Shown here piece after piece: positions 51,122 to 59,843 of a stretch of DNA of 64,000 nucleotides. The DNA lies in assembly GCF_014696065.1 (NCBI RefSeq), contig NZ_JACJPL010000031.1, forward strand, positions 969,885 through 1,033,884, in the 5' to 3' direction. Numbering within the stretch: position 1 is the first letter of the stretch; every line of letters begins with the position of its first letter. The notes beneath the pieces were generated by a model. That model had not been told where the DNA came from, searched no databases, and was given only the letters and a program-made list of their open reading frames with translations. This stretch comes from Leptolyngbya sp. FACHB-261 (GTDB taxonomy: Bacteria > Cyanobacteriota > Cyanobacteriia > FACHB-261). A program made the translations under genes and the position numbers.

Positions 51122-52507
51122 ATGAGCCTGCGCACTCAGGTCCTTCGGGGCGGAACCTATTTGGCGGTGCGGCAAGGGTTGGGCATGGGGCTCAGTCTGG
51201 TGGGCGTTGTCTTTCTTACCCGCACGATTGGACCAGAAGCCTATGGCCTCTACGCGACCACCTACAGCCTTTACAACTACCTCTACACGCTCAGCCAGTG
51301 GGGGATCAGCATTTGTCTGATTCGCCGGGAGGGGGAAGCCCAGCGTCAGGACTACGATCAGGCATTCACGCTGTTGCTGCTGTTGGGCGTCGTAGCTGGC
51401 TTAGTGGCCCTGCTGGCGCTGCCCTGGCTGGCTTGGTGGGTACGTCTGGAAGGGTTTCGCCCCCTGGCGTTAGCGATGATTTGCGGGTTGCCCTTGAATC
51501 TCTTGACCTTGGTACCTTTGGCTCGCCTAGAACGAGAGCTGGATTACCGACAGGTGGCATTGATCGAATTGGCTGGTCAAGCCACCTCCTACGCCGTTGC
51601 TATCCCTTTGGCTTTCCAAGGTTGGGGCGCTTGGTCGCTGATCGGCGGTTGGTGGGTGCAACAGTTACTGTCCTGCCTGCTCCTTTATCGAGCTGCTAAG
51701 TATCGACCGGCCTTTTATTGGAACCTGGACCTAGCCCGAGAGATGGTGAGCTATGGTCTGGGTTACTCGGCGTCCATGTGGATTTGGCAGTTGCGTAGCC
51801 TGGTGAACCCATTGGTAGTGGGGCGTTTCGCCGGAGCGGAGGCTGTAGGCTACGTAGCACTGGCGATCCGCTGGGTCGAGGTTCTCAGTTTTGTGCGCAA
51901 CGCAACCTGGCGAATTTCGCTGGCGACCCTAGCTCGGTTGCAGGGAGATCGTCAGCGTTTGGCAGCTGCAATCACCGAGGGCATGCGCTTGCAGGTGCTA
52001 GCTTTGGGACCATTTTTGTTGGGCTTTGCCTTAGTTAGCCCCTGGTTGCTACCTGTGGTATTTGGCGAAACTTGGCTACCGGTTTTGACGGTTTATCCCT
52101 TCATTGCCTTAAGTTACCTAGTCAACACGGTCTTCAACCTGCATTCCTCTGCTTTGTATGTGCTGCGCCACAACTGGCAGGTAACGATCTTTCACGCCGT
52201 CCATATTGCTCTATTTGTAGGAGCGGCCATACTGCTAGTCCCCCGATTGGGACCCGTTGGCTATGGCTGGGCAGAAGTTGTCACCCTACTGAGCTACATC
52301 GTCATTCACATCTATACGGTGCGAGCAGTAGGTTGGCCAGATTACGGCATAGCTGTTGCTTGGGTTGGAGGATTTGCCCTAGCCCTCTTTTGGCGTGACC
52401 TGGGTTGGGGCGCTGGTGTGGGCTTATTGGCCATTGCCCTGTGGCCTCAAACCTGGAGGGTGCTGGGTGGATATATGCAGAGTTTACGGAAGGTGCAACA
52501 TGGCTGA
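51122..52507 (+). CDS. Oligosaccharide flippase (Wzx, MOP superfamily)
   Basis: A 461-residue membrane protein with about 12-14 spans. It begins with GGTYLAVRQGLGMGLSLVGVVFLTRTIGPEAYGLYATTYS split by conserved Gly, the Polysacc_synt motif, and later AEAVGYVALAIRWVEVL. It would flip lipid-linked repeats across the inner membrane. AGGAAG lies nine bases before ATG 51122. The GT2 gene overlaps its end by 8 bases. Confidence 0.9.
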   Translation: MSLRTQVLRGGTYLAVRQGLGMGLSLVGVVFLTRTIGPEAYGLYATTYSLYNYLYTLSQWGISICLIRREGEAQRQDYDQAFTLLLLLGVVAGLVALLALPWLAWWVRLEGFRPLALAMICGLPLNLLTLVPLARLERELDYRQVALIELAGQATSYAVAIPLAFQGWGAWSLIGGWWVQQLLSCLLLYRAAKYRPAFYWNLDLAREMVSYGLGYSASMWIWQLRSLVNPLVVGRFAGAEAVGYVALAIRWVEVLSFVRNATWRISLATLARLQGDRQRLAAAITEGMRLQVLALGPFLLGFALVSPWLLPVVFGETWLPVLTVYPFIALSYLVNTVFNLHSSALYVLRHNWQVTIFHAVHIALFVGAAILLVPRLGPVGYGWAEVVTLLSYIVIHIYTVRAVGWPDYGIAVAWVGGFALALFWRDLGWGAGVGLLAIALWPQTWRVLGGYMQSLRKVQHG

Positions 52508-53459
52508 GCCGCTGGTCAGTATTGTTATCAACAACTACAACTACGGGCAGTTTTTGGGCGAAGCGATTGAGAGCGCTCTGAATCAGACCTACGCCAATGT
52601 TGAAGTTGTTGTTGTCGATGATGGCTCAACTGACCACTCTTTAGCCGTGATTAAAAGTTACGGCGAGCAGATTGTGCCTGTGCTGAAGCTCAACGGGGGT
52701 CAGGCTTCGGCCTTTAATGCCGGTTTCGCAGCGAGTCGGGGAGAGTTGCTTTGCTTTTTGGATGCTGATGATGTGTTCTATCCTCACAAAGTTCAAGAAC
52801 TCATCGCTTGTTGGCAGGAAAAATTAGCTCAGCACAGCTGCACAATGCTCTACCATCTGCTGCAAGCAGTAGATCGCTGCAGTAATTGTCTGGGTTATCA
52901 AATTCCAGCAGCTCCTCATGAATTACCCAGCAACTTGTATACCTATGCCTGTCAATACGGCTTTCTGCCTTATGCCGCCTCACCTACTAGCGGCATTACG
53001 CTGACCCGCACTTTAGCCCAACAAATTTTTCCACTGCCTGAACGCGGAATTCGTACCTCAGCGGATGACTTTATTGTTCGGGCTGCCTCACTGCTTGGTG
53101 AGGTACATGGCATCAATCGCATTCTGGGGGAATATCGCATTCATGGCAATAACAACTGGTATGGCAATTCAGGGCCGAAACCCGAGAGCTTCTCGCTGGC
53201 CCTAAACGAGTTTCTCAACGACAAGCTTCGGGAGAATAACCGTAAACCAGTAGTTGCCTTCTTTGATTCGATTTACGCCAAAGATTACTATATCCAGCAA
53301 CAAAAACCAGCAGAGCTTGCCAAACTAGCCTTTAAATCTCTAGCGCGACGGTTCACGCCTTCGATGCTGAAGTTTTTCTGGTCGACCTTAGTTTCAGCAA
53401 CGCAAATCTATCTTCAAACAGGAGGTTTGAACAGTGCTGGTCAGCATCTTGATCAATAA
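52500..53459 (+). CDS. Glycosyltransferase family 2, tandem copy 1
   Basis: A 319-residue GT-A enzyme. VSIVINNYNYGQFLGEAIESAL, VEVVVVDDGSTDHSL, NGGQASAFNAGFAASRGELL and FLDADDVFYPHKVQEL carry the nucleotide and metal sites. YRIHGNNNWYGNSG follows. It is clearly paralogous to the next gene (the NNYNYG, NGGQASAFNAGFAAS, FLDADD and IHGNN blocks are shared). ATG 52500, with GGAAGG seven bases upstream, overlaps the flippase stop. Its 3' end overlaps the next gene by 26 bases. Confidence 0.9.
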   Translation: MAEPLVSIVINNYNYGQFLGEAIESALNQTYANVEVVVVDDGSTDHSLAVIKSYGEQIVPVLKLNGGQASAFNAGFAASRGELLCFLDADDVFYPHKVQELIACWQEKLAQHSCTMLYHLLQAVDRCSNCLGYQIPAAPHELPSNLYTYACQYGFLPYAASPTSGITLTRTLAQQIFPLPERGIRTSADDFIVRAASLLGEVHGINRILGEYRIHGNNNWYGNSGPKPESFSLALNEFLNDKLRENNRKPVVAFFDSIYAKDYYIQQQKPAELAKLAFKSLARRFTPSMLKFFWSTLVSATQIYLQTGGLNSAGQHLDQ

Positions 53460-54342
53460 CTACAACTATGGTTCGTTTCTACGGCAGGCCATTGATAGCG
53501 CCCTCAGCCAGACCTATCCCCACATTGAGGTCATTGTTGTAGATGATGGTTCCACCGATGATTCGCGTGCAATCATCGCCAGTTATCAGGCTAATGATCA
53601 GGGCCGAGTGCAGTCGGTACTGAAGGAGAACGGTGGCCAAGCTTCTGCCTTCAATGCTGGTTTTGCAGCAAGCCAGGGCGATATTATTTGTTTCTTAGAT
53701 GCTGACGATCTGTTTCTACCAGAAAAAGTCACAGAGGTCGTTCACACCTTTAAAGACCATCCAGAGATCGGTTGGTGCTTTCATCCGCTCAAGCGAATCG
53801 ATATCGAAACCAATACGTTACTACCGAACAGCGAACCTGAAGGGGCATCTCGGATCTGTGATTTTAGAGCGCAAATTCCTCAGGGCAAGCTGCCTTTTTC
53901 ACCGCCGCCTACCTCTGGGTTATGTTTCAAACGCTCGTTGCTAGCGCAAATCTTGCCCATGCCTGAAGTCATCCGCATTACCAGCGATAACTACCTCAAA
54001 CTCACAGCCTTAGTTCTCAACCAGGGTTATTGTCTGGCTCAGAATTTGGCCATCCAAAGAATTCATGGCAACAACGCCTATACGTTCAGAACCGACAAGC
54101 AGCAACTGAGAGCCAAAATTCGCATCCTCACAGCCTATTGGATGAAGCAGAAGTTCCCCGCTTTGACTGGCTTTACCCATCGGTTGCTAGCCAATGGCAT
54201 TAGTACTTGCTGGCGACTCAAGGATGCTGAAGCTAGAGAGGCCATTGAGCAATATCTTGCTAAGCTCAGCCTAGCCGAAAAACTAGAGATTCAAGCGAGA
54301 ACGCTCTATTACCGCTTGAAGTTCTACGGTCGGAAACTTTAG
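53434..54342 (+). CDS. Glycosyltransferase family 2, tandem copy 2
   Basis: A 302-residue GT-A enzyme, sister of the preceding gene: VSILINNYNYGSFLRQAIDSAL, VIVVDDGSTDDSRAI, ENGGQASAFNAGFAASQGDII, CFLDADDLFLPEKV. The middle carries PPPTSGLCFKRSLL and IQRIHGNNAYTF. The start is GTG 53434, with AGGAGG nine bases upstream, inside the end of copy 1. The pair looks like a tandem duplication that has diverged; they may add similar linkages. Confidence 0.9.
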   Translation: MLVSILINNYNYGSFLRQAIDSALSQTYPHIEVIVVDDGSTDDSRAIIASYQANDQGRVQSVLKENGGQASAFNAGFAASQGDIICFLDADDLFLPEKVTEVVHTFKDHPEIGWCFHPLKRIDIETNTLLPNSEPEGASRICDFRAQIPQGKLPFSPPPTSGLCFKRSLLAQILPMPEVIRITSDNYLKLTALVLNQGYCLAQNLAIQRIHGNNAYTFRTDKQQLRAKIRILTAYWMKQKFPALTGFTHRLLANGISTCWRLKDAEAREAIEQYLAKLSLAEKLEIQARTLYYRLKFYGRKL

Positions 54343-54385
54343 CTGGAAAGAACTCTTGGAGAGTTAGGACAAGCACCCCTTGACA

Positions 54386-55510
54386 ATGGCTGAGAGAAAA
54401 CCTCCGATCCTAATTTTTAGCCACCTCTTTCCGCCTGATTTAGGTGGTATTCAAGAGTATATTTACAGCCGTTGCTTACAAAATTCAGGCGAACTGGTTG
54501 TGCTTACTAGTGATTTGGGTGGCAGTCAGGATTTCGACATTCAACAGACGTTTCCTATTCATCGCTGGCCTCAAACTCTGCCCCGGCTGCGAATGTTCTA
54601 CGTGCCTTTGCTGGCTTTTTCCTATAGCTTGAGGCTCTGGTTTAAATATCGCTACCGCTTTGTCGAATGTGCCAGTGGTTACTTGTCTGGTGTCGTCTTT
54701 GCTCTCAGCTTCATCTTGCCAATTCAGTATAGTATCTATCTACATGGCAACGATGTACTGAGGTTGAAAGCGCACTGGCTATACCACTGGTTTTATAGCC
54801 TCGTATTTAGTCGCGCTCGCCTGATTGTTTGTAATAGTCACTACACTGAATCGCTCTTTAGGCAAATCACAGCTCTATCCGTTCCAACCTTAGTAGTCAA
54901 TCCCACGATGCGTCCGGCTCGATTTACTCAAACTTCAGTTGACATCCGGACACGCCATTATCTGCCTGAAGAGGCCATTCTGCTGTTCACAGTTTGTCGC
55001 TTAGTTGAGCGTAAAGGCGTAGACCGAATCATTGAAGCTCTGCCTAAACTGGATGCCAAAGTTCACTACATCGTGGGCGGTGAAGGTCCTTATCGTTCCG
55101 CTTGGGAGCAGTTAGCGCAGAGGCTCAATGTAGCAGATCGAGTGCATTTTGTTGGTCGTATCGCAGACGATGAATTATCTGCTTATTATCAAGCAGCTGA
55201 TGTTTTTGTAATGCTGAGCCAGCACGATGAACAGCAGCACAGTATTGAAGGTTTTGGCATTGTTTATCTCGAAGCTGGGTATTTTGGCAAACCGGTAGTT
55301 GCTTATGCTGTCGGTGGGGTTCTCGACGCTATTGAGAATGGCAGTAACGGTTTACTGCTAGAGCCTCAAGATTTTCCAGGCCTAGTTGATGCCCTCACCT
55401 ATTTAGTGGAGCATCCAGCCGAGCGTGAGCGTATGGGTGCTTGTGGTCGCCGCCGCGCTACCCGTCCTCAGACTTTCGAGGCTCTCTATGCGCTGCCCAG
55501 CCGAGCTTGA
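54386..55510 (+). CDS. Glycosyltransferase family 4 (copy at 54.4 kb)
   Basis: A 374-residue GT-B enzyme: ILIFSHLFPPDLGGIQEYIYS start, IVCNSHYTESLFRQI, LLFTVCRLVERKGVDRIIEAL, HYIVGGEGPYRSAW, HFVGRIADDELSAYYQAADVFVMLS and the donor-site motif EGFGIVYLEAGYFGKPVVAYAVGGV split over the E-x7-E. This pattern is PimB-like (mannosyltransferase), though the sugar is unknown. ATG 54386, with a TTG at 54380 as alternative. It is 44 bases after the tandem GT2 pair. Confidence 0.88.
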   Translation: MAERKPPILIFSHLFPPDLGGIQEYIYSRCLQNSGELVVLTSDLGGSQDFDIQQTFPIHRWPQTLPRLRMFYVPLLAFSYSLRLWFKYRYRFVECASGYLSGVVFALSFILPIQYSIYLHGNDVLRLKAHWLYHWFYSLVFSRARLIVCNSHYTESLFRQITALSVPTLVVNPTMRPARFTQTSVDIRTRHYLPEEAILLFTVCRLVERKGVDRIIEALPKLDAKVHYIVGGEGPYRSAWEQLAQRLNVADRVHFVGRIADDELSAYYQAADVFVMLSQHDEQQHSIEGFGIVYLEAGYFGKPVVAYAVGGVLDAIENGSNGLLLEPQDFPGLVDALTYLVEHPAERERMGACGRRRATRPQTFEALYALPSRA

Positions 55511-55635
55511 TCAGGCTGCTTATGGCTGGTCGAGTTATTTACAAAGCCTGATTATCTAGACTAACGCTTGCCGCTCTGGTGCTTGGCTAAGAACAATTGA
55601 CTAGCAATGATTAACTGAGAGCCACGGATCAAACT

Positions 55636-56748
55636 ATGAACATTCGCCTCTTAGTTTTCTTTAACCTGATTTGGTTCTTGCTGGGTTCACCGGTTCAAGC
55701 GCAATTTCGAACACAAAGAGGACGAATTTTAGATGCCCGAGGGCGTGATTTTATCCCAGTTGGCGTCAGCGTCGGCAATATGTTTGAGAAATTTGCTGAT
55801 GCTAACAACCCTTCTCCCATCGAGGGCAATCGCACCACAGCTCAAGATATTGCGGCAATGCGACGGGCCTGCTTCAACACTGTGCGGGTACCAGTCACTG
55901 AGAAGTTCAGCTTGCCTAGAGGCTACGATGCTAGAGGCCGCTTAGTAACCAACCCGTTTTACGATCCGAATTACGATGCTCGGGTCAAAGCTTTTATCAA
56001 TCGAATCAATGCGGCAGGTATGCTAGCGATTTTAGACGCTCATACCGGATACCTAGACATCACTGCTGATCGCAGTACCAACTATTTACCCTCTCGCAAT
56101 ACTTTGCTTTTTTGGCAACGTTGGTCCCGCTGGCTAGCGCAACAAAATCGAGTATGGGCAGAGCTCTACAACGAGCCTGATCCTGACAACAGACGAGCAC
56201 CCTTTTGGCAGGGTAGATCCTACAGTTGGAATCAGGTTTGGACTTTGTGGCGCGACGGCGATCTCGCGAGTGGCCATGTGGGCTACCAAAACCTATTGAA
56301 TGCAGTTCGCGCAGGCGGTTATCGAGGCATAGTCGTACTTTCAGGCCGCTATAATTCTTCGGTATTTTCAGGCATTCCGTCCCTAAGCGATCCAGCAAAT
56401 AACACGGTCTATCAGGTGCATCGCTACTCCAACACCAATAACGTCAACACTAGCGACATTGCCAATAGCCGCGATTTACGCAGTCTGCAATCCTATGGAC
56501 GGCCCTGGTATTTTGGTGAGTTTGGTCCTTACAGTGGTAGTGCTAACCGAGACTATTCCTGGCCTAGCAAAATTATCGCTTATGCCCGAGCCCGACGAGT
56601 TGGGGCATTGGGTTGGCACTGGATTGCTAATCCTAGCCGTTTACCACGTAATGACTACGGGGCAATGTTCGTTGACCGTACCCGTTTTGCCCTCACGCCA
56701 CAGCATGGTCAAGTTATTTCTGCCTACGCTTGCCAGCTAAGGCGGTGA
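55636..56748 (+). CDS. Secreted glycoside hydrolase family 5 (cellulase-like)
   Basis: A 370-residue protein with a signal peptide (LVFFNLIWFLLGSPVQA, cleavage after QAQ) and a GH5 barrel. The acid/base Glu180 stands in AELYNEPDP and the nucleophile Glu295 in YFGEFGPYSG. RVPVTEKFSLP and VYQVHRYS carry the conserved Arg and His-Tyr. It would hydrolyse a beta-glycan in the periplasm or outside, perhaps trimming or releasing the EPS made here. ATG 55636, 126 bases after the GT4 gene. Confidence 0.88.
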   Translation: MNIRLLVFFNLIWFLLGSPVQAQFRTQRGRILDARGRDFIPVGVSVGNMFEKFADANNPSPIEGNRTTAQDIAAMRRACFNTVRVPVTEKFSLPRGYDARGRLVTNPFYDPNYDARVKAFINRINAAGMLAILDAHTGYLDITADRSTNYLPSRNTLLFWQRWSRWLAQQNRVWAELYNEPDPDNRRAPFWQGRSYSWNQVWTLWRDGDLASGHVGYQNLLNAVRAGGYRGIVVLSGRYNSSVFSGIPSLSDPANNTVYQVHRYSNTNNVNTSDIANSRDLRSLQSYGRPWYFGEFGPYSGSANRDYSWPSKIIAYARARRVGALGWHWIANPSRLPRNDYGAMFVDRTRFALTPQHGQVISAYACQLRR

Positions 56749-56829
56749 CTATTACTTGAGCCGATTACCAGATTGCGAGAAATTTCTGTCGGTTATTGCC
56801 TTGTTATTGATAACTACGGGTTAGCTCCT

Positions 56830-57768
56830 ATGAAAGTGGTTTACCTCATCCAAACGCATCAGAACTTAGAGCAGATCCAAAGACTAGTTCAAACGATCCA
56901 GCGTTCTAGCCACACCTCGCGAATTCTGATTAGCCACGATTTCAGTTGTGGCTTGGATCTTAAGCCTCTCGGCCAAACTCTAGGCATTGAGGTCTTAAAT
57001 GCTAAAGGGGGCCGAGGTGACTTTTCTACAACCCAGGGCTACCTGGACGCAGTTCAGTGGCTGCTAGAACACCAAATTGAGTTTGACTGGCTGATTAACT
57101 TATCTGGACAGGACTATCCTACTCAGCCGTTGCCAAAGATTGAAAAATTTTTAGCCCAGACTCAATACGAAGGCTTAATCGAATATTTCGAAGTCCTCTC
57201 TCCGCAAAGCCAGTGGCGAATTCATGAGGGGCATAGCCGCTACTTTTACCAATACTGGCGCTCAGGTTACGATCTGGAGGAGTGGCAACGGCTGTGCATT
57301 AAACCCTTCCGAATCCTGTTCAACTACATTCAGCCCTGGCTTCGTCTAAATTCTTCCTATAGCCTGATGCTGGGAACTCGGGCTAAGGTTCCCTTCAATG
57401 ACAGCTTTCGGTGCTATGGCGGCTCGCACTTCAAGACCTTGTCCAGAAAATGCGCCGAGTTTGTATATGAATCTGCTCAGCAGAATCCAGATCTCGTGCG
57501 CTACTACCAAAGGACCTGTGTGCCTGAAGAATCTTTTATGCAAACGGTTCTGGTTAACAGTGGCCGCTTCAAGCTCTGCAACGATCCTAAGCGCTATTTC
57601 GACTTCCTGGGTAGCCAGGATGGCCGACCTCGTGTGCTGACGGCCCAAGACTACCCAACGCTCAGCCAAGACAATATTCACTTTGCCCGCAAGTTCGACC
57701 TGAGACAGGACCGCCAGATCTTCGATTTGCTAGATGCCCGGATCTTGCAGGGAGCATTGAGTTCTTAA
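56830..57768 (+). CDS. GT14-like beta-1,6-N-acetylglucosaminyltransferase (Core-2/I-branching type)
   Basis: A 312-residue protein. KVVYLIQTHQNLEQIQRLV start, FDWLINLSGQDYPTQP, RCYGGSHFKTLSRKCAEFV (GSQW-like acceptor motif) and CVPEESFMQTVLVNS with the catalytic-type Glu. These match the Branch/GT14 family of UDP-GlcNAc transferases, also found in bacterial EPS loci. ATG 56830 is preferred over an upstream start at 56773. It is the last + gene of the EPS block and converges with crr7. Confidence 0.85.
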   Translation: MKVVYLIQTHQNLEQIQRLVQTIQRSSHTSRILISHDFSCGLDLKPLGQTLGIEVLNAKGGRGDFSTTQGYLDAVQWLLEHQIEFDWLINLSGQDYPTQPLPKIEKFLAQTQYEGLIEYFEVLSPQSQWRIHEGHSRYFYQYWRSGYDLEEWQRLCIKPFRILFNYIQPWLRLNSSYSLMLGTRAKVPFNDSFRCYGGSHFKTLSRKCAEFVYESAQQNPDLVRYYQRTCVPEESFMQTVLVNSGRFKLCNDPKRYFDFLGSQDGRPRVLTAQDYPTLSQDNIHFARKFDLRQDRQIFDLLDARILQGALSS

Positions 57769-57796
57769 AAATTTGTCCTAAATGCCCTAGAGCTTC

Positions 57797-58060
57797 TCAC
57801 TTCTCTAAACGCACCACATACCACTGCAAAAACTCACCCGGTCCGAGGTCGATTTCGCAGACCGTATCCAGCAACCGCTTCACTCTGGCTTCTACAGTGG
57901 GCAGGCTGAGCAGGTCAGAGGGCAGTTCCGACTCCGGCAACCGACGCAGAACATCACGCAATTTCACCACCATTTCTTCAGAGGTGAGTAATTGCTCTGA
58001 CTGGTTGGTTTCAAGCACCACATAGTGATTCTCGTCGCCATGCATCAAGGAATCTGCCAT
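57797..58060 (-). CDS. Chlororespiratory reduction protein 7 (CRR7)-like
   Basis: An 87-residue protein. The core HYVVLETNQSEQLLTSEEM, LPSDLLSLPTVEARVKRL and the end CEIDLGPGEFLQWYVVRLEK match the CRR7 family, known in chloroplasts for assembly of NDH subcomplex A. In cyanobacteria it is thought to act on NDH-1. ATG 58060 (MADSLMHGDEN) was chosen; a GAGGAG stands 11-12 bases upstream. It follows ycf37 closely (27 bases), probably as one unit. Confidence 0.85.
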   Translation of the reverse strand: MADSLMHGDENHYVVLETNQSEQLLTSEEMVVKLRDVLRRLPESELPSDLLSLPTVEARVKRLLDTVCEIDLGPGEFLQWYVVRLEK

Positions 58061-58087
58061 GACCTGCGTTTCTCCTCTAGGCCTCAC

Positions 58088-58627
58088 TTAGGCCACTTCA
58101 CTGGGGGCAACTTGCTTACGCAGCGAGTTAGCGCGGCGACGGGCAATTTCATTGTTGGGCTCTAGCTTGAGTACTTTCTCATAAGCTTCCAACGCTTGCA
58201 CCGTTAGCTTTTTCTTCTCGTAAGCGTGGGCTAGGTTGTTCAAGGCTGTTGCGTAGTCTGGAACCCGCTCCAGCGCCTCTTTGTATTGCCGGATCGACAG
58301 GTCGTACTGCTCCTGGTTGAAGTAGGAAAAGCCCAAGGCATTGTAGATGGGTGCATAGTCCTCAGGCGCATAGTCCTCGGACTCGGCCTTCAACGCCTTC
58401 TGAAATAGAGCTGTGGCTTGGGTGTAAAGCCTTTTATCTAAGTAAACAGCGCCCAGCTCGTAATACTCCTGGGGCGTGCCCTTGTTGCCCATCAGCTTGG
58501 GTTGCAAGCGGGAGATCGTGGTTTCCAGGCTACGGGTCCGTCGGATTTGCCGAAACACCAGGATCACCACCACGACTAGTATCGCTAGCAGGGTCGAGAG
58601 ATAAATTGCAGCGAGCGAACTATCCAT
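58088..58627 (-). CDS. ycf37: Ycf37-like photosystem I assembly TPR protein
   Basis: A 179-residue protein. N-terminal membrane helix (IYLSTLLAILVVVVILVF), then RSLETTISRLQPKLMG and three TPRs: GTPQEYYELGAVYLDKRLYTQA, APIYNALGFSYFNQEQYDL and ATALNNLAHAYEKKKLTVQA, each closed by a helix. This matches Ycf37 (chloroplast Pyg7), needed for stable photosystem I. The first TPR linker contains a doubled EDYAP (15-bp tandem repeat at 58351-58380), an in-frame insertion. ATG 58627. It is followed by crr7 on the same strand. Confidence 0.87.
   Translation of the reverse strand: MDSSLAAIYLSTLLAILVVVVILVFRQIRRTRSLETTISRLQPKLMGNKGTPQEYYELGAVYLDKRLYTQATALFQKALKAESEDYAPEDYAPIYNALGFSYFNQEQYDLSIRQYKEALERVPDYATALNNLAHAYEKKKLTVQALEAYEKVLKLEPNNEIARRRANSLRKQVAPSEVA
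58351..58380 (-). repeat. 15-bp in-frame tandem duplication inside ycf37
   Basis: Two adjacent 15-base units (GTGCATAGTCCTCAG and GCGCATAGTCCTCGG, 13 of 15 alike) encode EDYAP twice in a row in the linker between the first two TPRs. The frame is kept, so the protein is simply five residues longer here. Confidence 0.85.
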
Positions 58628-59025
58628 AGCTCAGCGTCGGTACTTTGTATTTTCAAGGGTGATCTTCCTCAGCCTAGCCCAAGTTGCCGCTACAGAGCTG
58701 CGGTGTCTGCAATACAAGTTTACGAAGAAGCACAAAGGGGCGTGAAATTATGCAAAACGGCGCTTCATCTACGAGCAAAGCAATGGGCAAACTGCTAACC
58801 TTAAGGCACTTAAAAGATGCCGGTCATCCAGCTACGCAAGTCTGCTGATTCTCTGCAAACCCGGTTCGAAAAAATACTCCCTGTTCAGCACTTGCGAACG
58901 CTTAGTTGCGCTTGACTGCTCATTGTCTACCTGTGTTTGAGCTGTGTCTGTTTGAACTGTGCCTAGATCCCTTAGGGGAATTAGCTTAGTCTATTTGGCC
59001 CATTTGAATAACTGGAGATTCACTC
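58628..59025. other. 398-base gap between divergent ycf37 and the small gene at 59026
   Basis: The gap must hold promoters for both sides. An ATG at 58750 with AGGGG ten bases before it opens a 32-codon frame (to 58848), which I do not trust. No hairpin or repeat of note. The GGAG eight bases before 59026 is a clear ribosome-binding site. Confidence 0.35.
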
Positions 59026-59304
59026 ATGGCTTATGACTCTATCAGTGCTGATCCACAGTCTGCTGTTTCTACCCAGACCCGGGCAGCTGCGGCCCAAATC
59101 TGGCAAGAACTGTCTCGCTCCGGCATGGTTGTTAATGCACCCTGCCTAGGCTTTACCGATGCTCGTGCCGAAGAGTACTACATTGATATTCCCGATGAGC
59201 AACAGGAGTTGATCGACGTTGCTCAGGCTGCTTTCCCTCCGAAACCAGGCCACTGTGTCATTAAAGAAGCAGGTCATCATTGGTGGCGCTTTGCCCTGCG
59301 CTAG
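59026..59304 (+). CDS. Small hypothetical protein of 92 residues
   Basis: A soluble acidic protein. It contains STQTRAAAAQIWQELSRSGM, CLGFTDARAEEYYIDIPDEQ and a C-terminal KEAGHHWWRFALR. The frame has good codon use, and ATG 59026 has GGAG eight bases upstream, so it is probably real. No signal peptide or domain is recognised. It precedes the SemiSWEET gene by 174 bases. Confidence 0.7.
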   Translation: MAYDSISADPQSAVSTQTRAAAAQIWQELSRSGMVVNAPCLGFTDARAEEYYIDIPDEQQELIDVAQAAFPPKPGHCVIKEAGHHWWRFALR

Positions 59305-59478
59305 TTTTACTAGAGTTTCAAGCATTTGCTTTGGTCATTACAGGACGAAGTACTCAGATTTAGGCTGCTCAGGTTTTGTCAGATGGGCCTGCTGAGTACT
59401 TCGTTTCCTGATGATGAAATTTATGCCAGAACCTATGCGAAAATTGCCGGGGTATTTAGGTCAGGCAATGGATCGTTA

Positions 59479-59739
59479 ATGTTGGAAATCTGGACCCCGT
59501 GGATTGGCTTAATTGCAGCTCTACTTACCACCTCTAGCTTTATACCTCAAGCGCTAAAAACAATCAAAACGCGTAGTGCTCGCGACTTTTCCTGGCCTTA
59601 CCTACTGCTGTTTGGTATTAGTGTCAGCCTGTGGGCGCTCTATGGCTTGCTGCGCAATGACGGGGTCATCATCGGCGCGAATCTGGTCACCCTATTGCTC
59701 ATTTTGGTAATTGGAGCTGTGAAGGCACGCCATATCTAG
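59479..59739 (+). CDS. SemiSWEET sugar transporter (PQ-loop)
   Basis: An 86-residue protein with three membrane helices: IGLIAALLTTSSFIPQALKTI (with the PQ motif), FSWPYLLLFGISVSLWALYGLL and VIIGANLVTLLLILVIGAV. This is the half-unit of SWEET transporters, which work as dimers and pass sugars by rocking. GANL fits the family's Asn-containing third helix. ATG 59479 (MLEIWTPW) is the sensible start; longer upstream frames are not. Substrate probably sucrose or a hexose, by family. Confidence 0.87.
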   Translation: MLEIWTPWIGLIAALLTTSSFIPQALKTIKTRSARDFSWPYLLLFGISVSLWALYGLLRNDGVIIGANLVTLLLILVIGAVKARHI

Positions 59740-59843
59740 ACCTGTGATCACCTCAAACTAGTCGCCTCAAACCAGTTAAAATGACAGGTCGCATTCAGCT
59801 CCAGCAACAGAACTAAGTGAGAGCGGATAATTCAGCCAGGCAG

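Noticed and set aside
51088..51699. 203-codon frame on the + strand overlapping the flippase start
   Set aside because: It lies in another frame of the flippase gene, has Gly/Pro/Arg-rich composition with no domain, and its start lies before the flippase ribosome-binding site. It is a shadow of GC-rich coding sequence.
58750..58848. 32-codon frame upstream of the small gene at 59026
   Set aside because: Short, no homology that I recognise, and weak spacing of the AGGGG sequence.
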